14,947 nucleotides of DNA from Prevotellaceae bacterium (GTDB lineage: Bacteria; Bacteroidota; Bacteroidia; Bacteroidales; Bacteroidaceae). The position numbers and the translations under genes are program-made. This document shows, piece by piece, positions 7,082 through 14,780 of the stretch. Under the pieces are notes generated by a model. It did not search any database. It worked only from the letters and a program-made list of their open reading frames with translations, and was not told the origin of the DNA. Numbering within the stretch: position 1 is the stretch's first letter; each line of letters begins with the position of its first letter. The stretch spans positions 1 to 14,947 of the forward strand of contig JAJPYW010000285.1 in the NCBI GenBank assembly GCA_021204715.1, given 5' to 3'.

Positions 7082-9073
7082 ATGAAAACGAACCTTAGTT
7101 CACAGATTACCCTCAACAGGGTATCCCCCAAGTATTACAGGCCTGAAAACGCCTTCGAACGGTCGGTGTTGACACGTTTCGAGAAGATTCCCACCGACAT
7201 CTACGAATCGGTGGAAGAGGGCTCCGCACAGATAGCCCTCGACATAGCCCAAACCATACGCGACAAGCAGAAAGCGGGCCGTTTCTGCGTATTGGCCTTG
7301 GCCGGCGGCAACTCTCCCCGCGGCGTGTTCAGCCACTTGGTACAGATGCACCGGCAAGAAGGGTTGAGCTTCCGCAACGTGATAATATTCAACCTCTATG
7401 AATACTATCCATTGGCAGTGGGCGCCATCAACAGCAACCTGAACGCCTTGAAAGAGATGCTGCTCGACCACGTGGACGTTGATCCCCAAAACATCTTCAG
7501 TCCCAGCGGAACCATTCCCAAAGAGACCATCTTGGAACACTGCCGCCTGTACGAGCAACGCATCGAGAGCTTCGGGGGCATCGACATTGCCTTGTTGGGC
7601 ATCGGCCGCGTGGGTAACATCGGTTTCAACGAACCCGGCTCGCGGCTGAACTCCACCACCCGCCTCATCTTGATGGACAGCGACTCGCGCAACGAAGCCT
7701 CCAAGAGCTTCGGCAGCATAGACAACACCCCCATAAGCTCCATTACCATGGGCGTGGCCACCATCCTTTCCTCCAAGAAAGTGTACCTCATGGCTTGGGG
7801 CGAGGAGAAGGGGAAGATGGTCAAGGAGTGCGTGGAAGACTCCATTACCGACACGATTCCCGCCTCTTACCTGCAGACGCACAACAACGCCCACATCGTG
7901 TTGGACCTCTCGGCGGCTGCCAACCTGACGCGCATACAGCGGCCTTGGCTCGTCACTTCTTGCGAGTGGAACGACAAGCTCATACGCAGCGCCATCGTGT
8001 GGCTGTGCCAGCTCACCCACAAACCCATCTTGAAGCTGACCAACCGCGACTACAACGAAAACGGCTTGAGCGAGTTGCTGGCACTCTACGGGTCGGCCTA
8101 CAACGTGAACATCAAAATATTCAACGACCTGCAACACACCATTACCGGCTGGCCCGGCGGCAAGCCCAATGCCGACGACACCTACCGTCCCGAGCGTGCC
8201 AAGCCTTACCCCAAGCGCGTGGTGGTCTTCTCACCGCACCCCGACGACGACGTCATCTCCATGGGCGGCACCATACGCCGGTTGGTGGAACAGAAACACG
8301 ACGTGCACATTGCCTACGAGACATCGGGCAACATCGCCGTGGGCGACGAGGAGGTCATCCGCTTCCTGCACTTCATCAACGGGTTCAACCAGCTGTTCAA
8401 CAACAGCGAAGACCAGACCATCAACGAGAAGTACACCGAGATACGCCGCTTCCTGCAAGAGAAGCACGACGGCGACACGGACACGCCCGACATACTCACC
8501 ATCAAGGGGCTCATCCGCCGGGGCGAGGCACGCACGGCCTGCACCTACAACAACATTCCATTAAGCCATTGCCACTTCCTCGACCTGCCATTCTACGAGA
8601 CGGGAAAGATTCAGAAGAACCCCCTCTCCGAGGCCGACGTGGAGATTGTGCGCCACCTGTTGCAAGAGGTCAAGCCCCATCAGATATTCGTGGCCGGCGA
8701 CTTGGCCGACCCGCACGGCACGCACCGTGTGTGCACCAACACCGTGTTGGCCGCTATCGACTTGGAGAAAGAAGCGGATGCCGGGTGGTTGAAGGAGTGC
8801 CGCATTTGGATGTACCGCGGCGCTTGGGCCGAATGGGAGATAGAGAACATCGAGATGGCCGTACCCATCAGCCCGGAAGAGCTGCGGGCCAAACGCAACT
8901 CCATCTTGAAGCACCAAAGCCAGATGGAGAGCGCCCCTTTCCTTGGCAACGACGAGCGTCTGTTCTGGCAACGCAGCGAAGACCGCAACCGCGCCACGGC
9001 CGCCCTCTACGACAGCTTGGGGTTGGCCAGCTACGAGGCGATGGAAGCCTTCGTGGAATACATACCACTATAA
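7082..9073 (+). CDS. NagB-like (catalytically degenerate) / LmbE-family deacetylase fusion protein
   Basis: A 663-residue cytoplasmic protein with two enzyme-type domains. Residues about 30-270 align with glucosamine-6-phosphate deaminase (NagB), but three of four catalytic positions are changed. The Asp of the MDEY motif is Tyr 106 (FNLYEYYPL). The Asp and His of GxDGHIAFNEP are Val 177 and Asn 179 (GIGRVGNIGFNEP). Only Glu 184 remains. The phosphate loop is AGGNSP rather than PTGGTP. Residues about 380-600 are an LmbE/PIG-L-type zinc-dependent N-deacetylase with SPHPDDDVISMGGT (His 386, Asp 388, Asp 389) and DPHGTHRV (His 545, His 548), so this half looks intact. To my knowledge similar fusions are annotated as NagB-like in Bacteroides. 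It follows the nitrilase by 62 bp without a clear promoter and ends at a strong terminator. Likely role: amino-sugar N-deacetylation with a NagB-derived sensing or scaffold domain (inference). Confidence 0.9.
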   Translation: MKTNLSSQITLNRVSPKYYRPENAFERSVLTRFEKIPTDIYESVEEGSAQIALDIAQTIRDKQKAGRFCVLALAGGNSPRGVFSHLVQMHRQEGLSFRNVIIFNLYEYYPLAVGAINSNLNALKEMLLDHVDVDPQNIFSPSGTIPKETILEHCRLYEQRIESFGGIDIALLGIGRVGNIGFNEPGSRLNSTTRLILMDSDSRNEASKSFGSIDNTPISSITMGVATILSSKKVYLMAWGEEKGKMVKECVEDSITDTIPASYLQTHNNAHIVLDLSAAANLTRIQRPWLVTSCEWNDKLIRSAIVWLCQLTHKPILKLTNRDYNENGLSELLALYGSAYNVNIKIFNDLQHTITGWPGGKPNADDTYRPERAKPYPKRVVVFSPHPDDDVISMGGTIRRLVEQKHDVHIAYETSGNIAVGDEEVIRFLHFINGFNQLFNNSEDQTINEKYTEIRRFLQEKHDGDTDTPDILTIKGLIRRGEARTACTYNNIPLSHCHFLDLPFYETGKIQKNPLSEADVEIVRHLLQEVKPHQIFVAGDLADPHGTHRVCTNTVLAAIDLEKEADAGWLKECRIWMYRGAWAEWEIENIEMAVPISPEELRAKRNSILKHQSQMESAPFLGNDERLFWQRSEDRNRATAALYDSLGLASYEAMEAFVEYIPL

Positions 9074-9082
9074 CATAACAAT

Positions 9083-9112
9083 GCCCCCGCTACAACCGTA
9101 TGTAACGGGGGC
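9083..9112 (+). terminator. Hairpin terminator after the NagB-like/LmbE gene
   Basis: Stem GCCCCCG (9083-9089) pairs with CGGGGGC (9106-9112). After a C/A mismatch an inner TACA/TGTA stem follows, with a six-base loop. It lies 10 bp after the stop and is followed by AATCTTTATATTT. The other side is also fairly T-rich, so it may also end the convergent mutase transcript from the minus strand. Confidence 0.85.
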
Positions 9113-9203
9113 AATCTTTATATTTCAAGGGCTTTATAAAACACGCTTTTTCAATAAAGGCGCATCTATCTACCCTATTGCTTCAAACCGAAAGGGCTTC
9201 ACA

Positions 9204-10946
9204 TTAAATGCCCAACGACTTGCGCACAGCCTCCACCTTGTCGGCGGCGTCGGCCAATGCGGGACGGTAGCACTTGGGGCACTCCATCTTGCCCTTCACC
9301 TCGATGTAGAACTTAATCTTGGGTTCCGTACCCGAAGGACGCACGGAAATCTTCGAGCCGTCTTCGGTGAAATACTGCAGCACGTTGGAAGTCTCGGGCA
9401 TTACCATATCGGTCACGTTGCCCTCGCTGTCGGTGGCTTTGAGCGTCTTGTAATCCTTGACCAACGCCACTTTGGAACCGCCTATCTCTTTGGGCGGGTT
9501 GGCGCGGAAGGTCTCCATCATGGCCTTGATTTCATCGGCGCCGCTCTTGCCCGGCTTCACCACGTTCACGGTAGTCTCGCGTGAGAAACCATACTCCAAG
9601 TAAATATCCATCAGCACGTCATAAAGCGTCTTGCCGTTGTCCTTGGCCCAAGCGCAAATCTCGGCCAACAAAGAGCAAGCCGACACGGCGTCTTTATCAC
9701 GCACAAAGTCCTCGGCCAAGAAGCCGTAGCTCTCCTCGCCGCCGCCTATGTACTGCTGCTTGCCCTCGCGCAGACGTATCTCGCGGGCAATCCACTTGAA
9801 GCCGGTGTAGCAATCGAGCATCTCGATATGGTTCTTGTCGGCCACGGCCTTGATGAGCTCGGTAGTCACGATGGTCTTCACCACGAAGTCCGTGGGCTGC
9901 ATCTTGCCGGTGGCGATACGGTTCTTGATGATATAATACAAGAAGAGCAGGCACGTCTGGTTGCCGTTGATGAGCACCCATTCGCCCCGGTCGTCCTTGC
10001 AAGCCATGCCCACGCGGTCGGCGTCGGGATCGCTGGCCATTACAATGTCGGCGTCAAGCTGCTTGGCAAGGTTGATGGCCATTGTCAAAGCCTCGGCATT
10101 CTCGGGGTTGGGCGATACCACGGTGGGGAAATCACCGCTCTTCACCATTTGTTCGGGCACGCAGTGCACGTTCTCGAAGCCCCACTTCTTCAACGAGGCG
10201 GGAATCAGCGCGCGGCCTGTGCCGTGCAGCGGCGTGTAGACAATGCACAAGTCTTTCTGCCGGTGAATCATCTCCGGGTCTATGGAGATGCCGTGCACCT
10301 TCTCCAAGTAGACTTGGTCCACGTCGTCGCCTATAATCTGGATAAGATCCTTGTTGCCTTTGAACTTGATGTCCTCCACTTTCACCTTGCCCACCTCTTC
10401 GATGATGGCCGTGTCGTGCGGGGCAAGCACCTGCGCGCCGTCTTCCCAGTAAGCCTTGTAACCGTTGTACTCGCGGGGATTGTGGCTGGCCGTCAAGTTG
10501 ATGCCGCTTTGGCATCCCAAGTGGCGGATGGCGAAGGAGACTTCTGGCGTAGGCCTGAGGTCGTCAAACAGATACACCTTGATGCCGTTGGCCGAGAAGA
10601 TGTCGGCCGATATCTCGGCAAACTTACGGCTGTTGTTGCGGCAGTCGTGCCCCACCACCACTGAAATCTGCCCGCGTCCGGCAAAGCATTTGTTCAAGTA
10701 GTTGGCCAAGCCCTGCGTGGCAGCGCCCACCGTATAGATATTCATGCGGTTGCTGCCCGCGCCCATGATGCCGCGCAAGCCGCCCGTACCAAATTCCAAA
10801 TCCTTATAGAAACACTCGATAAGCTCGCTCTTGTCGGGGTTCTCCAAGATACGCTTCACCTCTGCTTGGGTTTCGGCGTCATACGCGGGAGTAAGCCAGG
10901 TCTTGGCCTTCTCCGTCACCTGCTTAATCAAATCATTATTCTCCAT
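9204..10946 (-). CDS. Phosphoglucomutase/phosphomannomutase (alpha-D-phosphohexomutase, PgcA-type)
   Basis: Interconverts hexose 1- and 6-phosphates, feeding glycogen, cell-wall and nucleotide-sugar synthesis; cytoplasmic. 580 residues, the length of the PgcA type. Domain 1 has FGTGGLRGIMGAGSNRMN (52-69) and the phosphoserine loop TASHNP (Ser 154). Domain 2 has the Mg-binding loop DPDADR (306-311). Domain 3 has the sugar-binding loop GGGEESYG (401-408). Domain 4 has the phosphate-binding RPSGTEPK (536-543). All active-site loops are intact. The C-terminus carries ECPKCYRP (Cys 556, Cys 559), a CxxC pair I do not expect in the family. It is a single-gene unit with its own promoter, which begins just beyond the C69 peptidase stop codon, and it converges with the NagB-like/LmbE gene. 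Glucose versus mannose preference cannot be read from sequence alone. Confidence 0.96.
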   Translation of the reverse strand: MENNDLIKQVTEKAKTWLTPAYDAETQAEVKRILENPDKSELIECFYKDLEFGTGGLRGIMGAGSNRMNIYTVGAATQGLANYLNKCFAGRGQISVVVGHDCRNNSRKFAEISADIFSANGIKVYLFDDLRPTPEVSFAIRHLGCQSGINLTASHNPREYNGYKAYWEDGAQVLAPHDTAIIEEVGKVKVEDIKFKGNKDLIQIIGDDVDQVYLEKVHGISIDPEMIHRQKDLCIVYTPLHGTGRALIPASLKKWGFENVHCVPEQMVKSGDFPTVVSPNPENAEALTMAINLAKQLDADIVMASDPDADRVGMACKDDRGEWVLINGNQTCLLFLYYIIKNRIATGKMQPTDFVVKTIVTTELIKAVADKNHIEMLDCYTGFKWIAREIRLREGKQQYIGGGEESYGFLAEDFVRDKDAVSACSLLAEICAWAKDNGKTLYDVLMDIYLEYGFSRETTVNVVKPGKSGADEIKAMMETFRANPPKEIGGSKVALVKDYKTLKATDSEGNVTDMVMPETSNVLQYFTEDGSKISVRPSGTEPKIKFYIEVKGKMECPKCYRPALADAADKVEAVRKSLGI

Positions 10947-10981
10947 TGTAAACTATATTAAAAGATTATATACTACTCCAC

Positions 10982-11003
10982 ATTCGTTACAAATGTAATG
11001 AAT
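10982..11003. promoter_or_regulatory. 22-bp inverted repeat over the mutase -7 box (possible operator)
   Basis: Arms ATTCGTTACA (10982-10991) and TGTAATGAAT (10994-11003) are inverted repeats matching at 9 of 10 positions around a 2-bp centre. They cover the whole -7 element and the presumed start site. This geometry suits a dimeric repressor. The binding protein is unknown. Confidence 0.45.
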
Positions 11004-11021
11004 TCACCCCAATGCGGCAAA
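10990..11021 (-). promoter_or_regulatory. Bacteroidetes-type promoter of the phosphohexomutase gene
   Basis: On the minus strand TTTG (11018-11021), a 20-bp spacer and TACATTTG (10990-10997) match the -33/-7 consensus with no mismatch. The start would fall near 10983, giving a leader of about 37 nt before the ATG at 10946. The -33 box begins right at the end of the C69 peptidase gene, so the mutase has an independent promoter. Confidence 0.8.
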
Positions 11022-12662
11022 TTATTCAGGAATTTTATATCTGTCGCCGGTCTTCTTGACATATTCCTCCAAGAATTCCTGCGGATAGCCCACCCTGACA
11101 GGCGGCAGGGGCTCGCCTATGTCGTTGCGCTCGAACTTGCCGTCCTTCACCTTCCTTACCACGCCGTCGTTGTATTTCACGATAAGGAACTCGCCCAATT
11201 GCTTCCAAGTGGACAACGTGTTCTGCGCCGTCATCACGGTGTAGTTGGTCAAGAAGGCCTTCGCCCCGTCGGGATCGCTTTCAAGCATCTTGGCCGCGGC
11301 CGCCTCGATGCCCTCCTGCGCTTGGTTGAAGGTCTGCTCCAACTGCGTCTGGGCGGCGCGCACATCGTCTATCAAGAGGTCGTAACGCGGATAGACCATG
11401 TTGGCCACCCAGTTGAATATCCAGAACGAAGAGTTCCACGAGAAGGTGGCGTAGTCGGCGCCGTCCACCCGGCTGTAGCACACGGGCACACGGTCGGTAC
11501 AGCAATACACCGGCGTGAATACGGTCATGTTGGCGTCGTCCGTGCCGAACCACAACACCCCGCCTATGGCGTCGGGCAGTTCGGAACGCATCTGGGCCAC
11601 GAACACAAAGCCCGTCTGTTGCGTGGAGATGGGGCGTTCGTTGAAGTACTCCACACCGTCCACTTTAAAGGAGAGCGGCGTCAAGCGGTAAGGCGCGTGG
11701 TAAGGGCCGGCGCCGAAGTCGTGCGAGATGTCGAGCGGCGTGCCCTCGAAATGGTCGCGCATGGCGTTCTTGATGTCCTGCACGGACACCTTTCGGTCGG
11801 GCTTCAAGTAGAGCGGCATGGGCTCGGACGATTCCCCGAGGATATAAGGCAAGAACTCCCCGCCCCGGTCGGTAAACATGTTGTAGAAGCTCCACACACG
11901 GGCCTCGCAATAGCGCAAGGCGCTGAAGTCGGTGGGCGCGTAAGCGTCGGCAAAGCTGAAATCCTTGTTCACGCCCTCGAAGTAGCCCTTCTCGCGCGCG
12001 AAGGAAATCACATCGGGCGAGTAGAGGCAATTGTTCTTGTCGTTCAAGTCGAAGCGGTGTATGCGGCTCTGGTTGGCATGGGCGGCGATGCAGTCGTCGG
12101 GCACGCGCACGGCCACCCACACGGCGCCGCGCACGCCGGGACCCTTGCCTATCATCTCCATAATCCACACCTCGTTGGGGTCGGCAATGGAAAAGGTCTC
12201 GCCCTCGCTGTAATAACCATACTCCTGCACCAAGTCGGTCATCACCTTGATGGCCTCACGCGCCGTGCGCGCGCGTTGCAGCGCCAAGTATATCAAGCTG
12301 CCGTAGTCCACAATGGCCGTGCTGTCCACCAACTCCTCACGCCCGCCGAAGGTAGTCTCGCCAATGGAGAGCTGGAACTCGTTCATGTTGCCTATCACGT
12401 TGTACGTCTTCGCCGCTTGGGGAATCTGGCCCAAGTACTTGCCCGTGTCCCACTCATACACGTCGATCATCGTGCCTTTGGGGTGCAGGCCCGCGCCGAA
12501 ATGACGCAACTCGCCGAACATGCCATAGTTGTCGGCCGAATAAGAAATGATGGTAGAACCATCCGTAGAGGCGTCCTTACCCACAATCAAGTTGGTGCAG
12601 CCCCAAGCGTCCGTCCACGCGCATGCGGCGAGGAAGACGGGAAGAATCAGTTTTTTAACCAT
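11022..12662 (-). CDS. Secreted C69-family dipeptidase (PepD-type Ntn hydrolase)
   Basis: Peptidase of family C69, 546 residues. It begins with an export signal, MVKKLILPVFLAACAWTDAWG, and the next residue is Cys 22 in CTNLIVGKDASTDGSTIISYSADNYG. In C69 enzymes the nucleophile is the N-terminal Cys uncovered by processing, so signal cleavage before Cys 22 would create the active enzyme. A lipoprotein reading of the same Cys is less likely because Trp at -2 does not suit a lipobox. Further family-like blocks include EFQLSIGETTFGGRE and ARTAREAIKVMTDLVQEYGY, followed by EGETFSIADPNEVWIMEMIG. It lies 30 bp after the M23 peptidase gene on the same strand and probably shares its transcript. The likely role is hydrolysis of short peptides in the periplasm, possibly from peptidoglycan (inference from the neighbour). 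No truncation is seen. Confidence 0.93.
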   Translation of the reverse strand: MVKKLILPVFLAACAWTDAWGCTNLIVGKDASTDGSTIISYSADNYGMFGELRHFGAGLHPKGTMIDVYEWDTGKYLGQIPQAAKTYNVIGNMNEFQLSIGETTFGGREELVDSTAIVDYGSLIYLALQRARTAREAIKVMTDLVQEYGYYSEGETFSIADPNEVWIMEMIGKGPGVRGAVWVAVRVPDDCIAAHANQSRIHRFDLNDKNNCLYSPDVISFAREKGYFEGVNKDFSFADAYAPTDFSALRYCEARVWSFYNMFTDRGGEFLPYILGESSEPMPLYLKPDRKVSVQDIKNAMRDHFEGTPLDISHDFGAGPYHAPYRLTPLSFKVDGVEYFNERPISTQQTGFVFVAQMRSELPDAIGGVLWFGTDDANMTVFTPVYCCTDRVPVCYSRVDGADYATFSWNSSFWIFNWVANMVYPRYDLLIDDVRAAQTQLEQTFNQAQEGIEAAAAKMLESDPDGAKAFLTNYTVMTAQNTLSTWKQLGEFLIVKYNDGVVRKVKDGKFERNDIGEPLPPVRVGYPQEFLEEYVKKTGDRYKIPE

Positions 12663-12692
12663 ATCGAGCTATATAAAATGTTGTTTCACTGT

Positions 12693-14381
12693 TTACCACA
12701 CGAACGTTTGCCGGCTCACGGCGCTGTTGCCGCAAGCGTCGGTCACGGTCAGTTCCACGGTGTGGCTGCCGCCCTTCTTTACATGCTTCTCGTCGAGCGC
12801 GCACACCAAGTCGCCGTTCATCGCGTTCAACTTGCCAAAGAGGGCATACGCCCCGTCGACAGTGCCGTAATAAGCGGCCACGCCCGTCTCCTTGTCCTTG
12901 GCCTTGAAGACTATGCGCCCCGCGCGTCCCCACCCCGACGGGTTCACCGGCGTAACCACAGGCGGCACGGTATCCACCGCCACGGTGAAAGCGCCTATTT
13001 GGTAGACGCCTGCCTTCATATACCCATGCTCGTACACGCCGCCAACGCTCTGCTTGCGTCCGTCGGCGCGCACCATGGCTACATAATACTTCGAGACGTC
13101 CTCCATCGTGTCGTGGCGCAGGCCTATGCGCAGCGTGCCGACCTTGTGCAAGGGGACGCGCGTGGAGCTCAAACGGTAGGTGAAAGCAATGTCGCCGCTG
13201 TCGGCGCGCACCGAGCAGTCGAGCCTCGCGTCGTCGTAAAGACACCCTTTGGGCACCACCAATTCCAATCCCGGCAGTTGCAAGAAGTTCGTTTCATTCC
13301 ACTTGAAAAGACGCGTGCCGGGAGCGGCTGCCGGCGGAATCTCCATGCGCTTGCCTTGCACGGTAAAAGCCACTTCGGAAGTGTTGCCCAAGGCGTCGGC
13401 AAGCGTATAGACAAAGCGGTAGGGGCGCTCTTCGTCGATCGTTACCAAGCCCCGGTTGCCCCCTTGCGCATGCAGCATGCGCAGGCGGTTGCCCGGCTCT
13501 ATGAACGATTTCATGTAGCCGTTGTAAGTCCATGAATTGATATAGCGGTTCTCCTCGTCGAAGAAGCGGTCCACGTCGCTGCTGAACACTTCGTCGCCGT
13601 CTACATGGAGGGTGACGTGGCGCACACCATATTTATTATGCACCCCGTCCATGTAGTCGTAGGCGCGGATGCCCGCCCCCACCAAGCCCCATGCCGTGAT
13701 GGTTTGGGCGACGGGCAAAGGGAAAGCGCGCGGTGTGGCCACGCCTTGCACCACGCCCTTGCCCGCCTGTGGGAAGAGCATCACGGCTTCGGCGCGGGGA
13801 GCCACTTTGTCCTTTATATACCGCTTGAAGAAAGGCAGCGGGTCCACGAACTCGCCCGTATCGGTAAGATACACGTCCAAGTGCAGGTGCGGGCCGAAAG
13901 AATACCCCGTGTTGCCGCTCAAAGCGATGACTTGCCCCCGCTTCACCGGATACTCACCGGGCTGCGGCACTATCTCCACTTCCCAGCTCTCCTGCCCGTA
14001 TTGCAAGTCCTCCACACGCCCCGCAATGGGCTGCATGAAGGCCGACAAGTGGCGGTTTATCACGCTGTATCCGTTTTCGTAGGCCACATCGAGCACGTAG
14101 CCCGAACCGTGTGTCACGCGGATGCGCGACACGTAGCCGTCGGCCAACGCCCTTACAGGCTTGCCCTCCACGCCGCCCGTCTTGAAGTCTAATCCGCCGT
14201 GGAAATGGTCGGCCCGTATCTCACCGAAATTGCCCGCAAAGGTAATGGGGAAGTCAAGCGGCGGCGCGAACGTAGACTCCTCCTCCATAGGGAGCGTTTG
14301 GGCCGATAAAGAAGGTAAATGCCCCGCCGCGCCGCCCAAGAGCAGCGTTACGGCTACCAAACAAGGAAGTAGATGCTTCAT
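12693..14381 (-). CDS. M23-family zinc metallopeptidase (peptidoglycan endopeptidase) with C-terminal beta-rich region
   Basis: LytM/lysostaphin-type murein endopeptidase, 562 residues from the ATG at 14381. The signal peptide is MKHLLPCLVAVTLLLGGAAG. The M23 domain comes early (about 50-190): HFHGGLDF gives zinc ligands His 61 and Asp 65, NRHLS gives His 111, and GPHLHLDV gives His 165 and His 167, so the site is complete. The rest (about 200-562) is beta-rich with an Ig-like end (VDTVPPVV, TVTDACGNSAVS) and may bind cell wall or partners. The frame opens to a TTG at 14447 and an ATG at 14405, but a clear promoter at 14412-14442 makes the first impossible and puts the second at the transcript start. 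So 14381 is the best start. First gene of a two-gene unit with the C69 dipeptidase. It probably cuts peptide cross-links in the periplasm. Confidence 0.93.
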   Translation of the reverse strand: MKHLLPCLVAVTLLLGGAAGHLPSLSAQTLPMEEESTFAPPLDFPITFAGNFGEIRADHFHGGLDFKTGGVEGKPVRALADGYVSRIRVTHGSGYVLDVAYENGYSVINRHLSAFMQPIAGRVEDLQYGQESWEVEIVPQPGEYPVKRGQVIALSGNTGYSFGPHLHLDVYLTDTGEFVDPLPFFKRYIKDKVAPRAEAVMLFPQAGKGVVQGVATPRAFPLPVAQTITAWGLVGAGIRAYDYMDGVHNKYGVRHVTLHVDGDEVFSSDVDRFFDEENRYINSWTYNGYMKSFIEPGNRLRMLHAQGGNRGLVTIDEERPYRFVYTLADALGNTSEVAFTVQGKRMEIPPAAAPGTRLFKWNETNFLQLPGLELVVPKGCLYDDARLDCSVRADSGDIAFTYRLSSTRVPLHKVGTLRIGLRHDTMEDVSKYYVAMVRADGRKQSVGGVYEHGYMKAGVYQIGAFTVAVDTVPPVVTPVNPSGWGRAGRIVFKAKDKETGVAAYYGTVDGAYALFGKLNAMNGDLVCALDEKHVKKGGSHTVELTVTDACGNSAVSRQTFVW

Positions 14382-14411
14382 ACAACGTGCATAAAAGGTT
14401 TTCATGGCTTG

Positions 14412-14442
14412 CAAAGATAAAAAGAAGTCGCATAAAACCAAT
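14412..14442 (-). promoter_or_regulatory. Bacteroidetes-type promoter of the M23/C69 peptidase unit
   Basis: On the minus strand ATTG (14439-14442, one mismatch to TTTG), a 19-bp spacer and TATCTTTG (14412-14419, exact TAnnTTTG). Transcription would start at about 14405, which decides the M23 start in favour of the ATG at 14381. Confidence 0.75.
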
Positions 14443-14573
14443 GCCAAGCGGCCGCCGTTTTTTCCAAAAGGCGGCGTTATATTTCCAAAGCGGTGTTTAT
14501 GGGGAGCGCATCAAAGAAAGACAAGCCGGTGCCGACGCGCTCCGGCAGGTCGCAACGACTGTTTTTCACCGCT
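14443..14573. other. Gene-free spacer between the peptidase promoter and the repeat array
   Basis: No gene is supported here; the open frames are short and not protein-like. One imperfect hairpin is visible: GCCGCC (14451-14456) with GGCGGC (14470-14475), inner TTTT/AAAA and one bulged G. It has no T-run on either side, so I do not call it a terminator. Confidence 0.5.
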
Positions 14574-14658
14574 TTTATCGAAACGCTTCCATGCAGTTTA
14601 TCGAAGCGGTTCCATGCAGTCTATCGAAGCGGTTCCATGCAGTTTATCGAAGCGGTTC
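14574..14658 (+). repeat. Type-A block: 3 full copies and one partial copy of a 23-bp repeat
   Basis: Units start at 14574, 14597, 14620 and 14643. Copies 2 and 3 differ at one base and copies 1 and 2 at two. The fourth matches for 16 bases, then changes so that TATCGAA and TTCGATA form a 7-bp inverted repeat around GCGG (14645-14662). Confidence 0.92.
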
Positions 14659-14711
14659 GATAGATCTTCATCAATACTGTCGTTATAACATCATCAATAC
14701 AATCATTAGGT

Positions 14712-14780
14712 TGAGTGGAAGCGCTTCCATTCAACAAGTCGAAGCGCTTCCATTCAACAAGTCGAAGCGCTTCCATTCAG
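14712..14780 (+). repeat. Type-B block: 3 copies of a 23-bp repeat with a palindromic core
   Basis: Units start at 14712, 14735 and 14758. Units 2 and 3 differ at one base; units 1 and 2 at three. Each holds GAAGCGCTTC, a perfect palindrome, extended in the first copy to GGAAGCGCTTCC (14717-14728). Confidence 0.92.

Noticed and set aside
10998..13535. Very long open frame (845 residues) on the plus strand
   Set aside because: It lies antisense to the C69 and M23 peptidase genes, which have complete motifs. Its translation is rich in His, Gly, Val and Ala without any recognisable domain, as expected from the complement of GC-rich codons.
14451..14475. GC-rich hairpin as a terminator
   Set aside because: The stem has a bulge, no T-run follows on either strand, and no gene ends nearby in the window.
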